Shown in pieces: positions 26,472-37,045 of a DNA stretch of 64,000 nucleotides. The notes beneath the pieces are model-generated. The model worked only from the letters and a program-made list of their open reading frames with translations. It had not been told where the DNA came from and ran no database searches. Position numbers and translations under genes: made by a program. Position 1 is the first letter of the stretch. Each line of letters begins with the position of its first letter. The stretch is from assembly GCF_021917145.1 (NCBI RefSeq), contig NC_061068.1, positions 10,858,975 through 10,922,974 of the forward strand. The letters run 5' to 3'. Source of the stretch: Hypomesus transpacificus. Lineage: Eukaryota > Chordata > Actinopteri > Osmeriformes > Osmeridae.

Positions 26472-29385
26472 ATGGATATAGGCGTGGCTGAGGGGGAGAT
26501 GGAAAGCCTGACAGGAGTTGAAAAAACCCTCCTCTCAGATGTGCCCCTTTCATCTTCCAAGTTCACACCCGATAAGAGGGAAGCTAGGGAGGATGAGGCT
26601 GATGTTTTGGATGAGGCTATTCCAGAGGCAGAATTTACAGACAATCTCAGATCAAACCCTCAGGATACACAGAGCCCTGTCACCTTTGAGGACACTTTTG
26701 GGAACATAAATATTGAGTTACGTGTGACTCTAGAGGCTCAAGAGGAAGTTGGGATACAGCCGGAAACAATAGTGGGGCCACAGGAGTTGTGGGGTAGAGA
26801 AACAGAGGAGGAAGCGGAAGAAGGAAGTCAAAATGAAGCCGGAAAGGAGCAGCACATCAATGGAGAGTCTGGATTAAGGAGGGAGGGAGCTGGGAGGAGA
26901 GGCAGACCTCGTAACAGTGGAGGGGGGATAACCACAGAACATACTAGCCACACTACATCTTCCTCCACTGCCCCATCCTACCCACCTAAAGGGTCCCTAC
27001 CGTCTAGCGGTGGTCGGCACAAACAGGCCCGGAGACGCAACCACCACCACCACCAGGGCAGAGGCCGCAGGCGAATGGGCACCCAACTGGCCTTGACCTT
27101 GAGGGAGCTAATGTCTGAGTCGCTCAGTCCCTGGTGCATTTCCTGTATACATATGGTGGTGGAGCTTATTGTCACAGTGACGCACCATTGCGGGGTCTGC
27201 GTTGAGACAGGAGCGGTGGTGCTCTATGACTTCGGGTCCCAGCTTCTAGCAAAGATGACAGACCTCCCTGGGATGAAGGCAGACGCAGGGCGCACAGTGG
27301 ATTGGGCAAGAGATATTGTGACAGTCCTAATAAATACGAGTTTGAAGTCAATTAGGGGGGCACAACAGGCTTCTGCATCCTACTTTGGGTTATTCTGCTC
27401 TGTGGTGCTGCTGGGAACCCAATGGGCCAAAAACACTTTGGTGCGTCTGGGTGGTGAAAGGGGTAGGCGGGTGTGGACTGCCATGCAGGATTCCAGGGTC
27501 TGGAAAGGAGTGGCCTCTATGGCAGAGAGAGTTAGTGGCTGGTTCAAGAGGAGAGTAACACAGGTGCCTGAGTCCACACCTGAGTCACCTGGTGGGACTG
27601 GGAGGTTTCAGTCTGGACAGGAGCTGGACAGACTGCTGGCCTTAGCTCTTGTACCTGAGGATGAGTTGGACCCCTTTACAGTGCTGGGAGTAGAGGCCCA
27701 TGCCACTGAAGCAGAGCTGAAGAGGGCCTACAGACAGCTGGCTGTCCAAGTATGTCTTTAGGGAAAATTTCATTAGCAATACAACTTAAATACTTGAAAA
27801 TGTGTCTTAATACATGTTACAATATACAATTGTAAAGAAATCATCACTATACATGCTCCAACTGGAGTCTCTTTCATAATGAGCGTGCTTTGGACTATTC
27901 TTCTTTCTCCATCCATCTTTCTCTTTTAGGTCCATCCAGACAAGAACAAGCACCCTCGAGCCGGGGAGGCTTTCAAGGTCTTGAGGGCTGCTTGGGATGT
28001 CGTTAGTAACCCAGACACACGAAGAGAGTATGAGATGTAAGTTTAGACAAACTCAAAGCATAGAAATGCCATACTGAATTGCAAGACGAAATACCTAATT
28101 GCCACAATTGCACAGCAAAGTCAAGGACGTCACAATAGGTTTGTTACCATACAGGAAGCGGATGGCAGCAACGGAACTCTCAAAGTCGATGAACGAGTTC
28201 CTCACCAAACTACAGGATGACTTGAAGGAAGCCATGAACACCATGATGTGCACAAAGTGTGAAGGCAAGCACAGGTAAGTCATTCTTGTGGCAATATATT
28301 CTGAATATAAGTTGGTGTAAAGCTTCTTTTACTACAACACATACCAATCTGGCTTTGTATAAATATTGCCGGCCTGTTGTGTACAGGAGGTTTGAGATGG
28401 ACCGGGAGCCTGCAGAGGCCAGGTTCTGTGCCGAGTGTAATCGTCGTCACAGTGCAGAGGAAGGAGACCTGTGGGCAGAGTCCAGCATGCTAGGCCTACG
28501 TATCACATACTTTGCCTGTATGGATGGCAAGGTCTATGACATCACAGGTACCATTAGAAATGTATTAATTGCATTATGTCATGCCATCTTTTTTTTGTGA
28601 AAGTGAGTTGGTCTCTTACAGGGGCACTAGATTTCAGATGAGACTTTGCCGTTGGCTTCTAATATCTTACTAATTAGTGTCACCCTCTCCTTCCCTTTCA
28701 GAGTGGGCTGGTTGCCAGAGGATAGGAATCTCTCCTGACACACACCGTGTGCCCTACCACATCTCCTTTGGCTCCAAGAACAATGGCAGCTCAGCACGCC
28801 AACGGTTTGTCCCCAGAGTACAAGGGCATTAAGTGACAGTGAAATGAGCCCATTTGCTTTATTTAGATTATAATGACACTTCAGGGAACACTATGGTCAT
28901 TTCTGGTCCTAGAAATAAAAAAGAATGTAAATTACAAATAAAATATGAAGCATAGCTGAGGTCATCCATATTTAGAGTCTCTTTCATAGTTTAGATGGAT
29001 GCTGTCCTTGGATGGATGCTGCAAACTGAACTCTTCTAGGAACATAAGGTATGCTTCCCATCTCATCATTATTTATTTAACCTCCAGGACACCCTCAGAG
29101 CATCCACCAGGCCCAAGCAGCCCTGCTGATTTGCAGGATTTCTTCAACCGAATCTTCCAGGGTGGGCCCCCCAGTGACTTGACTGCAAATGGGGGCTTTT
29201 TCCCCTCAGGACCGCCCCCCCATCACCCCCCTGGTGCTGGACCTAGTGGACCCTTCACACCACCCCCACCTCAGACTGGCTTCTTCATGCCTGGGGGGCA
29301 GAGACCAGAGCCCAGTGAGACCTGGACAGAGGCTGGCAAACCGCCCCGCAGGAGGAAGAAAGTTCGGAAGCCCTTCCAGAGGTGA
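26472..29385 (+). CDS. dnajc14: DnaJ homolog subfamily C member 14 (ER membrane J-protein, Jiv/DRIP78)
   Basis: Six coding exons, 26472-27749, 27930-28036, 28155-28274, 28387-28547, 28702-28804 and 29088-29385, give 688 residues (human about 702). The acidic N-terminal half is followed by a basic His/Arg stretch ([14 protein letters not shown]). Hydrophobic membrane segments follow near residues 220-245 and 295-315. The J-domain begins at [10 protein letters not shown]; its HPD motif is residues 428-430, across the first splice junction. The Jiv90 region follows, with paired zinc-type cysteines in CTKCEGKH and CAECNRRH, and then [20 protein letters not shown]. The tail is Pro/Gly-rich and ends in the basic [20 protein letters not shown]14 is an ER co-chaperone of HSP70 that affects receptor export, and its Jiv fragment is the cofactor of pestivirus NS2 protease. 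The long first exon is normal for this gene. Confidence 0.96.
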
Positions 29386-29908
29386 ACCCGGTGGACAAAA
29401 TTATGAGTCACCATAGCAACACAGGGACGCTACAAACAGTTGCCATGTTTGTCTCTTTCGCCTTTCGCTGTCGGTAGACCCAGACCTGCCCTACATGAGT
29501 AAAACTCAGGAAGATTCAGGTGGTCAGGACTGCCCAACACAGAGGAGCCAGCCAAAGGAGAAAGGAAAGACTGGACCATGAAGTAGAAGTGTTAAGTATT
29601 GTAGGGTTTGGAAGTGGCATTTTTGTTGATTGACTCAAATTTCATGTTATCAATATGTTGTTTTGTGCTGTAGCCCCGCCACCGACATCAAGCCTAATGC
29701 TATAAGGACAACATAATGCTCTAGGTCTGACTTTCCTGCCAAATCCTACATTGCATGCATCATTACAGTTCTATCACTTTTTACTTTTAGTTTTTGGCTT
29801 TAGTCTCCCTTTCAGCTCTCAGTTTCTGCTGTATGAAACGTGGAGTTGAGAGGGCTAATTGTGGCCAATTGGAATCAGCCAAATTTATGGATCAAAAAAG
29901 CTCCAAAC

Positions 29909-30285
29909 TAGGGCTGTCACTAAGTACGATTTTTAGTACTGGACTATTCTGTCCATTAATTGAGTTACTTACGAAAAACACTGGAAACACTGGTTTATTT
30001 TCAAATATACAGAATTTGAATTTTATAGATATAATGAATCCGTTTTTCTAGTCTTATAGACCTAATTTCTAATCTTCTAGACCAAATGACATTGTACACA
30101 TTGTAATGGTTTTTTTTCTTCTCACAATTACATTGTGTAGAATGGGCTTTCATGGACGCTGTGGGGACTTGAAGCTTAGAAAGGAAATCTTATTTATTTA
30201 TTAAATAACGCTTTATTTTTATCCGAGACATTAGATAAATCAACAGAATAGTAAACTACCAAAGTAGTCATTAGTGACAGCTCTA
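29909..30285. mobile_element. Non-autonomous hAT-type DNA transposon with TIRs and 8-bp target duplication
   Basis: The 377-bp element starts TAGGGCTGTCACTAA and ends TTAGTGACAGCTCTA, imperfect terminal inverted repeats (14 of 15 match). It is flanked by CTCCAAAC on the left (29901-29908) and CTCCAAGC on the right (30286-30293). An 8-bp duplication and the TAGGGCTG-type end are hallmarks of hAT elements. It has no coding capacity, so it must have been moved by a transposase from elsewhere. It lies downstream of dnajc14, possibly within its 3' UTR. Confidence 0.75.
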
Positions 30286-32267
30286 CTCCAAGCCTTGGAG
30301 AACAGTCTCTTAAGGGCAACTCGACTGCCCATGTGGCTTTAACTCGCACACCCTTCCACTCGTTGCCTTCTTTGATCAATTGATAAATAAGGTTATCATT
30401 TGAGCAATTGCTGTTCTGCCATTTATTGCTTTGAATGAAAGTTAAAGAAAGTTTCATTGTCTGTAACGTTTATAATTTTTCTTTGAATTTAAGTTTCAAT
30501 TGAGATCAATCAGCATCTCTGTCAGTCTTTGATATCAGTGCTCCAATGCTGTATGCACAATATGCCTGTCAAAACATTGAACATTTGACAAACAAGCTCA
30601 TGACATAGAAGGACGTTTTCAAAAAGGTATTGGTGAGTGTAAACAACAGTTTTCAATCCTGTAACATTATCGGCTTAACGGTATCATAAAGAATTTAGAA
30701 CTACAGAGGGGTTCATCTGTTGCACCAAACTGCATGTCTTGCTAAGTTTCCTGGACATACAAGTCTAAAGTATAAAAAGAACATTAACATTTCATGTATC
30801 CATTCAGCAGTATGAGATTATGCATACTGTGTCCAGGAAACAACCCTCTTTCTGTATCAGAGGACCATGACTGAAGCCATGTGAGCCAGTGCTCGGGGGA
30901 TAAGTCTTGAAACACTACAATGATTTGTTAGAAGCAAGATGTCAAGCCTGTAAAAGTCCTATGAAACCAAGGGCGTAAGGGTAAGACACCACTGCCTCTC
31001 CTCCCTTAAATTGTCAATATGAGTATAGCACCCAAACTTATTCCTCCATTCATAACCTGTCTTATGTTCAAAAGTCAAACATTTTGGAACAGTTTATTCA
31101 TCTAGTTCATATTTAAAGCATGGGGTCAATCTCCAGTCATGAATAGCACCTCTGCTTAAACATAACAATCTAAAATGAGAAGATTGATATAGTTGGTTTG
31201 AGTTCAGTTCTATTGCACCTTTTTGTCATTCTGTGGTTGTTTGGTAAAGTGGGATGAAGGTCTCCTGTTGCACATGTTAATTTGCTCTCCTTGAGGTGAA
31301 AATGTTTGCAATGCAAGTGATCATTCAATATTTTTTTTAATGGAGGTATTATAGATTTTATTAAATCTTTATTTTAGGCTACAATGTCACTTGTGATGTT
31401 TAGATGTCTAATTGACTTAAGAATGTACATTATGGTATAAGTAGCAGTCGGAAGAAGCACGTTTATGAAGTGAGCCTGCTAATGAACGAGCCAACCACAT
31501 AGATGAATAATGTTTCATTTTTATATTTCAAACAGAATATGCAAAAAGAAAATTGCAAAAAATCAGACAATCATCAGGGTTTAATGTGGATGTTCTCTGA
31601 GGGATGGTGGAGTTGTGAGTTGGCTAACAAGTTTAATTTAATGATAAAGCATCACTGTTTGGTTAATTTTCTGCTTTCTCTGGTTTTCATATTAAAGTTG
31701 ATTTACCAAAAAAAATTTAGATCTTGATGTTTTTTTCTGTTCTTCTGTTAAGTTATAATATATGTAATTATATATTTAACCTTTTAGAGCAACATTTTAT
31801 TTTGTGACAGATGCATCTAGGGTCAACTCAGTAAAGTAGTAGTCGTACATCCTGTTACCTCAAATGGGTCTAATCCCAATTTACTGTAAACCAAGAGTGA
31901 AGCTGTGGATGTTCCTCCTTTGGCTTTTTCTGTGACCTGATGAATTCACAGAGCTTTGTAGAGGGGAAAAAGCCTCTATACAGACTGTCTCTTACAGCTC
32001 TGCTCCATAAAAGGCATTTTCTGGACTTGCAAATTCTGAACTGGTTCATTTGATTCTTCTCCACGCTTGCCTTGTTCACACACCATTATTGTCAAAAAGG
32101 ATACACTTATGGTACTTACCACACATCTTATTGGGTTGCCATGATATATTATTAAACATATGAATTGCAGACAGTTGACCATTGATGAAAGATTTCCACA
32201 TTATTCAAAAAGGTTTTGCCATGTGATATATTACCTAATTACAAGTGAACTTGTAAATGCATATTCA

Positions 32268-32297
32268 ACACATTTAGTAATTTGGCAGACGCTCTTA
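32268..32297 (-). repeat. Tail fragment of the tRNA-derived SINE
   Basis: Only the element's tail, with GGCAGACGCTCTTA, remains next to the 3' end of the INPP1-like gene. It is oriented like the full copies in this window. Confidence 0.55.
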
Positions 32298-32492
32298 CAA
32301 TACAATGTGAGGATTCATTTATCCCAAATACAGTAGTTTACAGTTCAATAAATGTTAAAATTTCTAGGAATATTCACATTTGCATATACATGTCTACAGT
32401 TTGAAAAATAACTTGCACATCATTGTTGATATAAAACACAGATATCCTAGCAGTCAGCAAGCCTAAACCTGTACTAAACATTGCAACTTCAA

Positions 32493-34107
32493 TTAAAACT
32501 TGCCTTTTAGTTCCAGAATGACTCTTTGGAGTAGTTTACTGTCTAGATAGGCCACCAGGCCTCCCTGGTTAGCCCAGCGGTCTGCCCCAGGGCTCTCTGT
32601 GAGGGGTCGGTGGTAAGTCAGTTCTTCTTGATGACCCCTCTCTCCAGAACTGGAACGGAGGCATTCCGCCAGGTCAACCATCCCCCCTCCCAAAGCCCGG
32701 AGCAGGGCATGAGGGGCACAGGAGTCCCACTTGAAGGTGCTGCCTTCAGAGAGTACATAGATGTCAGCCAGACCCTGGATTACACACAAGATTTTGTAGC
32801 CTGCTCCAGAGGCATACATGAGCCTGTCTAGGCCACACAGTGGGGTCAGGGCCTCCTTCACTGCCTGTTTCTCACTAGAGCTCAGGACCACTGATATCCC
32901 CCCTCTTCCTGTGCTTTCTTTGGTTCCGTCTTTAGGTCGGTCCACTGAGCAGGCCTTGAAGCTCCCATACGACACACCCCAGAAATGCTGTCCCTTCCAT
33001 CTAAAACAAGAACATTTTAAATAATATCACTGCCTATACAGTTTTCCTTTTTACCAACAATGAAAGCAACAAGTAAAAGTGCTATAAAAGTGTAATTATT
33101 CTCAAAAAGCAGATAAGTAGTTTTAAATTCAGTCAAATGGTAAAGCTTGGGGTTAAAACGTACCCCCCTGTTGAATCTTTGTGGTGAAAGGGCTGGTTTA
33201 TAACACCCATGACAGGTTCCCCTGTGGCCCGGTGGTAGACTCCAATCAGAACCAGGGCACACTGCAGACCAGATGGAGACAGATGCCCCTCCACCAGCAC
33301 CTCCTCACGACCCTCAATATACTGACTGGTAGCATCTAAAAACACACACAAAAGGACACTGCATTTTAAAATGTAAAATGTTAAGGACCAACTGTGATTT
33401 GCCATACTTTTTGCATTTGGGCTAACAAAGGAATGGGCGGTACCAATTGGGTCTATCCAGATACCCAGGTCTGTGGGACTGAGGGGCATGTTGAGGGTCT
33501 CTGTGCTTATGTCTGTGATTGCCACTGGATCCTGGTGGATGGCCCGAGCCAAAAGAGATGCTGCCATATGGTCACCATCCAACACTGTAGCCAGGAGAGC
33601 TGCTGTCTCCTCTTCCGTAACACATACTGTTACTGTCACGCTCTCCCCTGGTGGGAACACACACTGTTAGTCAGATGACAACAATAGAAAAAGAAAGGGG
33701 ATGCTGGAGGTATGTTCTGTTGTTATTAAACTGTCATTACTAACCTAGTCCATTTTCAAACTTGTTTGACTCTTCGCCATGTATAAAGCCAATCATTTCA
33801 TCAAACTAAACAAATAAGGGGAAGAATTAAGGCTTAGGGCTTGAATCACCCACAGTATATTGTAAAATAAAATGATGATGCTTCTGAAAATGTTAAGCTT
33901 TACCTGAGTTCCAACATCATGGCGGATCATTTCTTGAATCACCACATCTGCCAGTGTCTTGAAGTCCTGAACAAACTTTTTGTTCTTGTCCTTTCCAGTC
34001 TTCTCTTGAACGAGCAGCTGAAAGAGAAGGGCCTCTTGTCTGCAGACCCGGGCCACATTAGCTGCTTTCTCAGCCACCCGCAGGAGCAGTCTCAGCAGAT
34101 CAGCCAT
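32493..34107 (-). CDS. Inositol polyphosphate 1-phosphatase (INPP1-like)
   Basis: Five coding exons on the minus strand (34107-33904, 33805-33745, 33647-33444, 33335-33164, 33000-32493) encode 382 residues; human INPP1 is 399. The enzyme removes the 1-phosphate from Ins(1,4)P2 and Ins(1,3,4)P3 in the cytosol, feeding inositol recycling. It belongs to the Mg-dependent, lithium-sensitive phosphatase family. Metal-binding motifs are present in order: HGEESNKF (near residue 77), the DPIDAT motif (near residue 154, human DPIDST) and FKWDSCAPHALLRALGGG (near residue 300). The N-terminus MADLLRLLLRVAEKAANVAR matches the family start. A non-coding first exon probably ends at the donor near 34720 (CTTTTCG then GTGAGAG). 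I give no symbol because this may be an INPP1 paralogue and not the direct orthologue; see the findings. Confidence 0.93.
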
Positions 34108-34313
34108 GACTGAGACATGAATGAAAGAGACAGACAGACAGAAGAAGAACATGAAGGAGAAGTTATGGGGGTATGGGAGGTGAAAGGATTGGGAAAAGGT
34201 GAACAATTCAAAAGACCTAAAGACAGATTTGGTACTGCCGTTTAGGAAGGCAGGTCAGGTTGTGGTGTGTGTGTGTATGTGTGAGCGAGAGAGATAGAGG
34301 GGAGAGAGATAAA

Positions 34314-34354
<41 letters not shown>
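34314..34354. repeat. Poly-G tract, 41 bases
   Basis: Forty-one consecutive G, preceded by a GT and GA-rich stretch from about 34260 and followed by GAGAGAG. It lies in the leader intron of the INPP1-like gene, on the non-template strand reversed (poly-C in the transcript). Confidence 0.9.
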
Positions 34355-34355
<1 letters not shown>

Positions 34356-35785
34356 GAGAGACAGAGGGTGTGAGCTTGTGTTTTCCATCTCTAGGGTATA
34401 TCTAAGTAGGCTATAGAATGAAATCAGGACATCTCTGAAAAATGTAGTTACACTGAGAATTCTCTAAAGATATTAACAAACACAGGAGCAAATCACAAAG
34501 GTATGGGTGCCTGCAACGGGACATAGAATAGCCTACTATTTTAATAACAAATATTGCGGTTATCTCGTAATGTGGTGTCAGCAGTGGCTGAACGTAGCCT
34601 AATAAAGTACATGTAATTCATCACATCAAGTCTTTACGGCACCTATGAGCTAAAGCTATGCATGTCATAATAAAAATACGAATAGGCACACGAATAGGTG
34701 CAAAATAATAGCTCTCACCGAAAAGGTTCAGGCTGCCGCTAAAACGTATTGGTATTTCCTTTGCCCTTGGTAGCTGGCCTGTCGGTATCCAAGCTGCAAG
34801 TTTCCTGTGTGTCGTGCAGAGCAAACGTCTTTCCCGCGTCGCCAAGAAAGCACGAAATGACAGTTTATACACAAATAGCGTTAATAAATGCCTTACCGTT
34901 AAACAGAGCTGTGAACCGAAAAGTTTTACAATATCTTTGGAATGATTACGTCGATGCAGATGTTTCGTATTATAGGGCGGGTGTAAATTTTCCTCTGAGA
35001 AGAAAGCTTCGTAGCCGATGTGGGCGGAGTTTAAAAAGCACACTCCATTGAATATAAACATTTCTCATAGATTAAAAACCTTTCCCTGAAACAAACACTG
35101 AACAGCCTACATTCAAATATAAGTATGCAGCCCCAAACAGTGTAACATCAATCGAGTATGTGAAATGTTATATCGTTTATAGTAGTTTATCGTTGAAATA
35201 TTTTTGCAACATCTTTTCCATAGCTATCTCATTGCCCATTCGGAAGTGTTTAGTCAGAGGTGTGTAGAAAAATCATTAATGCTGTAACACAAGTTTTAAT
35301 TAGTTAACAATGGTCTTAAAGCTGGGTTAGGCAAGAAATTAGCGAAGCTAGTTATTTTAGCCTCTGTTTGACGCGATTCAAACAAATTCCCCCCCCCCCC
35401 CCTCCTCCTCTTCAAAGCCACTCCCACAAAACTACAGTAACGCCACTGAGTGCACGCAGGTAGGTAGGTAGACAGACAGGTAGCCCGTCCAGTCATTAGT
35501 CAGAGTACGGTTTAATGATTTGTTGTGTTTATTACAGTCTTGCGTCGCCCACAGTTGTCGGATTGACTTAATATTACCGTCAAACCTTTATGTGTATTGG
35601 TTGATATTAAGATTTGCCTAAGTTTAGGGACATATGACAAAAAGTGGTTCTCAAACACATTCGATTTTAAATAGTTTTTCATGATCCGCAGCCTTCAACA
35701 GATGTGGGAAGTGCTATTTCCTGTCCATTAAGCTAATACCCATGGGATATAACTTTCTTCCCAGATGAATTAAACAGAAGATGAT

Positions 35786-35983
35786 TTCAGATTGTCTAGA
35801 AAAGCCTCTCATTGCCACCGGTATCCATTAAGGATATATTAGCCAGAGACTATAGTCTGGTACCACGGTCCATTAGAAGAACAGTTCAGATTGTCTAGAA
35901 ACGCCTCTCATTGCCACCGGTATCCATTAAGGATATATTAGGCAGAGACTATAGTCTGGTACCACGCTCCATTAGAAGAACAG
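35786..35983. repeat. 99-bp tandem duplication upstream of the S100 gene
   Basis: Two head-to-tail copies, 35786-35884 and 35885-35983, both starting TTCAGATTGTCTAGAAA and ending TTAGAAGAACAG. I count about three differences, so roughly 97% identity. The duplicated stretch sits just before the presumed first exon of the S100 gene. Confidence 0.9.
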
Positions 35984-36259
35984 CAAGCTTCCCAGTGGTT
36001 TGCTACAGTCAAAAAGTCTCTCTACCAGGCTGTCTCTAGCAAGAATCTCTAGCATACACCACGGAAAAGGAAAGTTTCTTCATATAGGTAAGACTTTTTT
36101 GTAATAAAATTGGCATAATAAACAACAAATAATATTATTCTATTTAAATCACACCTACACCATCATTACATGATTCAAAGCATGGTAATATAGTTTATCC
36201 GTGTTGGTTTTTATCCACGTCTAACGTATACATGTTTACAATAGTGTTTATATTTTACA

Positions 36260-36440
36260 GAGTTTATTGCCATGATTGCAATGATCACGTCACACACTGT
36301 TTGCTTCTAAGCATGCAACCATTAGTGGCTGTGTGGCACTGTGTTAACATTAAGCCTGAAGAGGATGATGACTTATCATTACAATGAAAGTGTATGTTTT
36401 TTCAATGAGACATTGTCATCTATAAGTGTCCTTGTGAATA
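36260..36440 (+). pseudogene. Relic of a second copy of the S100 last exon
   Basis: The stretch starting GAGTTTATTGCCATGATTGC after an acceptor-like TTTTACAG closely matches the final exon and 3' UTR of the intact gene (from GAGTTCATTGCCATGATTGC, 36970 on). Similarity continues through TTAGTGGC, the AAAGTGT block and CAATGAGACA, that is, past the stop codon into the UTR. The copy lacks the upstream half of the exon (EF-hand loop) and reads an early stop in frame. It lies between the likely non-coding exon and the coding exons of the intact gene, so it is probably what is left of an upstream tandem gene copy. Confidence 0.75.
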
Positions 36441-36592
36441 AATTAATTCCATTAATTCTGCTGTGGCTACAGTACAACAGAACAAATTGTACAGTAAGGG
36501 TAAAGGTAAGGGTTTACTAAAAGGCACAATTTAATAAATGTGTATTTGAAATTAACTGAAGGAAAATGTTTTCGTACAGATCTCAGATTAAC

Positions 36593-37045
36593 ATGTCAGA
36601 CCTGGAGAATGCCATGATCACCATCATCCAAGTTTTCCATAAATACTCCGGCCACAAATGCAAACTCAAGAAATATGAGCTCAAAAATCTTATTAATAAT
36701 GAGCTGAGTTACTTCATTACAGTGAGTAATATTACGTCTATAATGAATGTATTACACGTGTGTAAGGCATGATGAACATCGGTGTATGGTATTAAACGTA
36801 TGGTATTATTTTAAAAATCTGGGAATAGAATGAATGGAATTGCATAGTTTGACCTCCTACTCCCTTCCTTTTTCTGTATATTCCTTTCAAAGAAAATTAA
36901 AGAAGATGTAATTCTAGACGAGCTCTTTGCTGACCTCGACCAGAATCGAGACCTGGAGATCGACTTCCACGAGTTCATTGCCATGATTGCAATGGTCACA
37001 ACATCCTGTCACGATCTATTTGCTTCAAAGCACCACACACATTAG
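36593..37045 (+). CDS. S100 family calcium-binding protein, S100B-like
   Basis: Two coding exons, 36593-36721 and 36893-37045, encode 93 residues, the standard S100 layout with a non-coding first exon. MSDLENAMITIIQVFHKYSG and KLKKYELKNLINNELSYF are closest to S100B. The second, canonical EF-hand loop reads DQNRDLEIDFHE, with calcium ligands D, N, D, E, D and E at positions 1, 3, 5, 7, 9 and 12, so it should bind calcium. The first, S100-specific loop is three residues shorter than in human S100B (HKCK instead of REGDKHK), so calcium binding there is doubtful. S100 proteins are dimeric calcium sensors that expose a target-binding surface. The end MVTTSCHDLFASKHHTH keeps the S100B-type helix IV. 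AATAAA at 37061-37066 lies only 16 bases past the stop. Confidence 0.85.

Larger units (their letters stand above)
29386..32492. other. Convergent 3' region of dnajc14 and the INPP1-like gene
   Basis: Non-coding and AT-rich. It includes a complete-looking hAT-type non-autonomous transposon (29909-30285) and a SINE tail fragment (32268-32297). No further exons recognised. The dnajc14 transcript end is unclear. Confidence 0.45.
34108..36592. other. Leader of the INPP1-like gene and upstream region of the S100 gene
   Basis: Contains the 41-G run (34314-34354) within the INPP1-like leader intron, its probable 5' exon around 34720-34890, a 14-C run (35389-35402), a 99-bp tandem duplication (35786-35983), a likely non-coding S100 exon ending near 36088 at ATATAG before GTAAGAC, and a relic S100 exon (36260-36440). 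Confidence 0.5.

Noticed and set aside
34621-35061. 146-codon minus-strand frame at the leader of the INPP1-like gene
   Set aside because: Crosses the probable non-coding first exon and its donor; no homology.
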